Shown: piece after piece, positions 38,982 through 39,501 of the stretch
How the letters are laid out: the number at the start of each line of letters is the position of its first letter
Numbering within the stretch: the first letter of the stretch is position 1
From: Parcubacteria group bacterium Greene0416_36
GTDB lineage: Bacteria > Patescibacteriota > Patescibacteriia > VMEV01
NCBI GenBank assembly: GCA_007375725.1
Contig: VMEV01000002.1
Coordinates: 1-39,501 of the forward strand
Length of the DNA: 39,501 bases
Direction: 5' to 3'
Translations under genes and position numbers: made by a program
The notes under the pieces: generated by a model
What the model saw: only the letters and a program-made list of their open reading frames with translations
What the model was told of the DNA's origin: nothing
Database searches by the model: none

Positions 38982-39391
38982 GCAATCCTCAAATTTTAGA
39001 AAATAAAATCAGTTATATTCAAAAACATTTAGATATTATCAAAAAATATCAAACCTTGAATTTGGAACAATTGTCTAGTGATTTTGAGAAAAAGACCATA
39101 GTTGAGCGAGAATTGTATTTACTTTGTCAGGCTGTTATCGATTTAATGGAGGCTTTCATTGCCTATCGAAAGTTTCGCAAGCCCCTCAATATGAAGGATG
39201 GTTTTGAGATATTGTTGGAGCAAAAAGTGTTGCCGCCGAAATTTATTGTGGAATTTAAAAAAATTGTGGGGTTTCGCAATGCTCTCGCTCATGACTACGA
39301 AGAAATTGACCTCCGCACGGTCGTGGATGTACTACAAAATAAGGTGGCGGATATGCAGTTTTTCATTGGGGAAATCAAAAAAGGGATTTAA
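38978..39391 (+). CDS. HEPN-domain protein (HepT/DUF86-like toxin)
   Basis: GFRNALAHDYEEID = RX4HXY motif; ATGA overlap with the MNT gene. Confidence 0.88.
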   Translation: MSNPQILENKISYIQKHLDIIKKYQTLNLEQLSSDFEKKTIVERELYLLCQAVIDLMEAFIAYRKFRKPLNMKDGFEILLEQKVLPPKFIVEFKKIVGFRNALAHDYEEIDLRTVVDVLQNKVADMQFFIGEIKKGI

Positions 39392-39449
39392 ATGAAGTCA
39401 CGTAATACCATTTTCAATTAACCAATCATCAAAACATCTGAATGCTCCA

Positions 39450-39501
39450 GCAACAAATCCCTCCCCAACCCTCCCTTTGACAAGGGAGGGCGCTGTTTCC
39501 C
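39450..39501. repeat. GC-rich dispersed palindromic repeat (family A), copy 3, cut by window edge
   Basis: GCAACAAATCCCTCCCCAACCCTCCCTTTGACAAGGGAGGGCGCTG... Confidence 0.88.

Overview
The window looks like a gene-dense bacterial chromosome segment, almost entirely on the + strand. Gene content and style suggest a Candidate Phyla Radiation/Patescibacteria-type genome; that assignment is inference only. UGA and UAG both act as stops here, so code 25 is not in use. From left to right: the 3' end of an RHS polymorphic-toxin gene (cut by the window edge) with an overlapping candidate immunity gene; rsmE; a type IV pilus cluster (pilM, pilN, pilO, pilB, pilC, pilD and five prepilin-like genes, with no secretin or pilT seen); a complete F-type ATP synthase operon (atpBEFHAGDC); an AlbA_2/Schlafen-like regulator; ligA; an accessory island with an LRR-type tandem-repeat gene split by one in-frame TAG, a displaced degenerate ligA 3' end and a frameshifted Cys-containing gene; gatC and gatA; two membrane-anchored surface proteins (CARDB-like, thrombospondin-3, PKD); lgt; a duplicated thioredoxin-like protein and a DsbA-like protein; a RelE/ParE-type TA pair; tRNA-Ser(GGA); a cold-shock protein; engB; a LysE-family gene; an FAD monooxygenase; and an MNT/HEPN pair. 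Three observations stand out: (i) several unrelated families of dispersed palindromic repeats at gene boundaries, plus apparently two in-frame copies inside the RHS gene; (ii) near absence of Shine-Dalgarno motifs, with the main pilin and atpC among the few exceptions; (iii) the ligA-flanked LRR island with signs of recombination and decay. No database searches were run; family names come from recognisable motifs.
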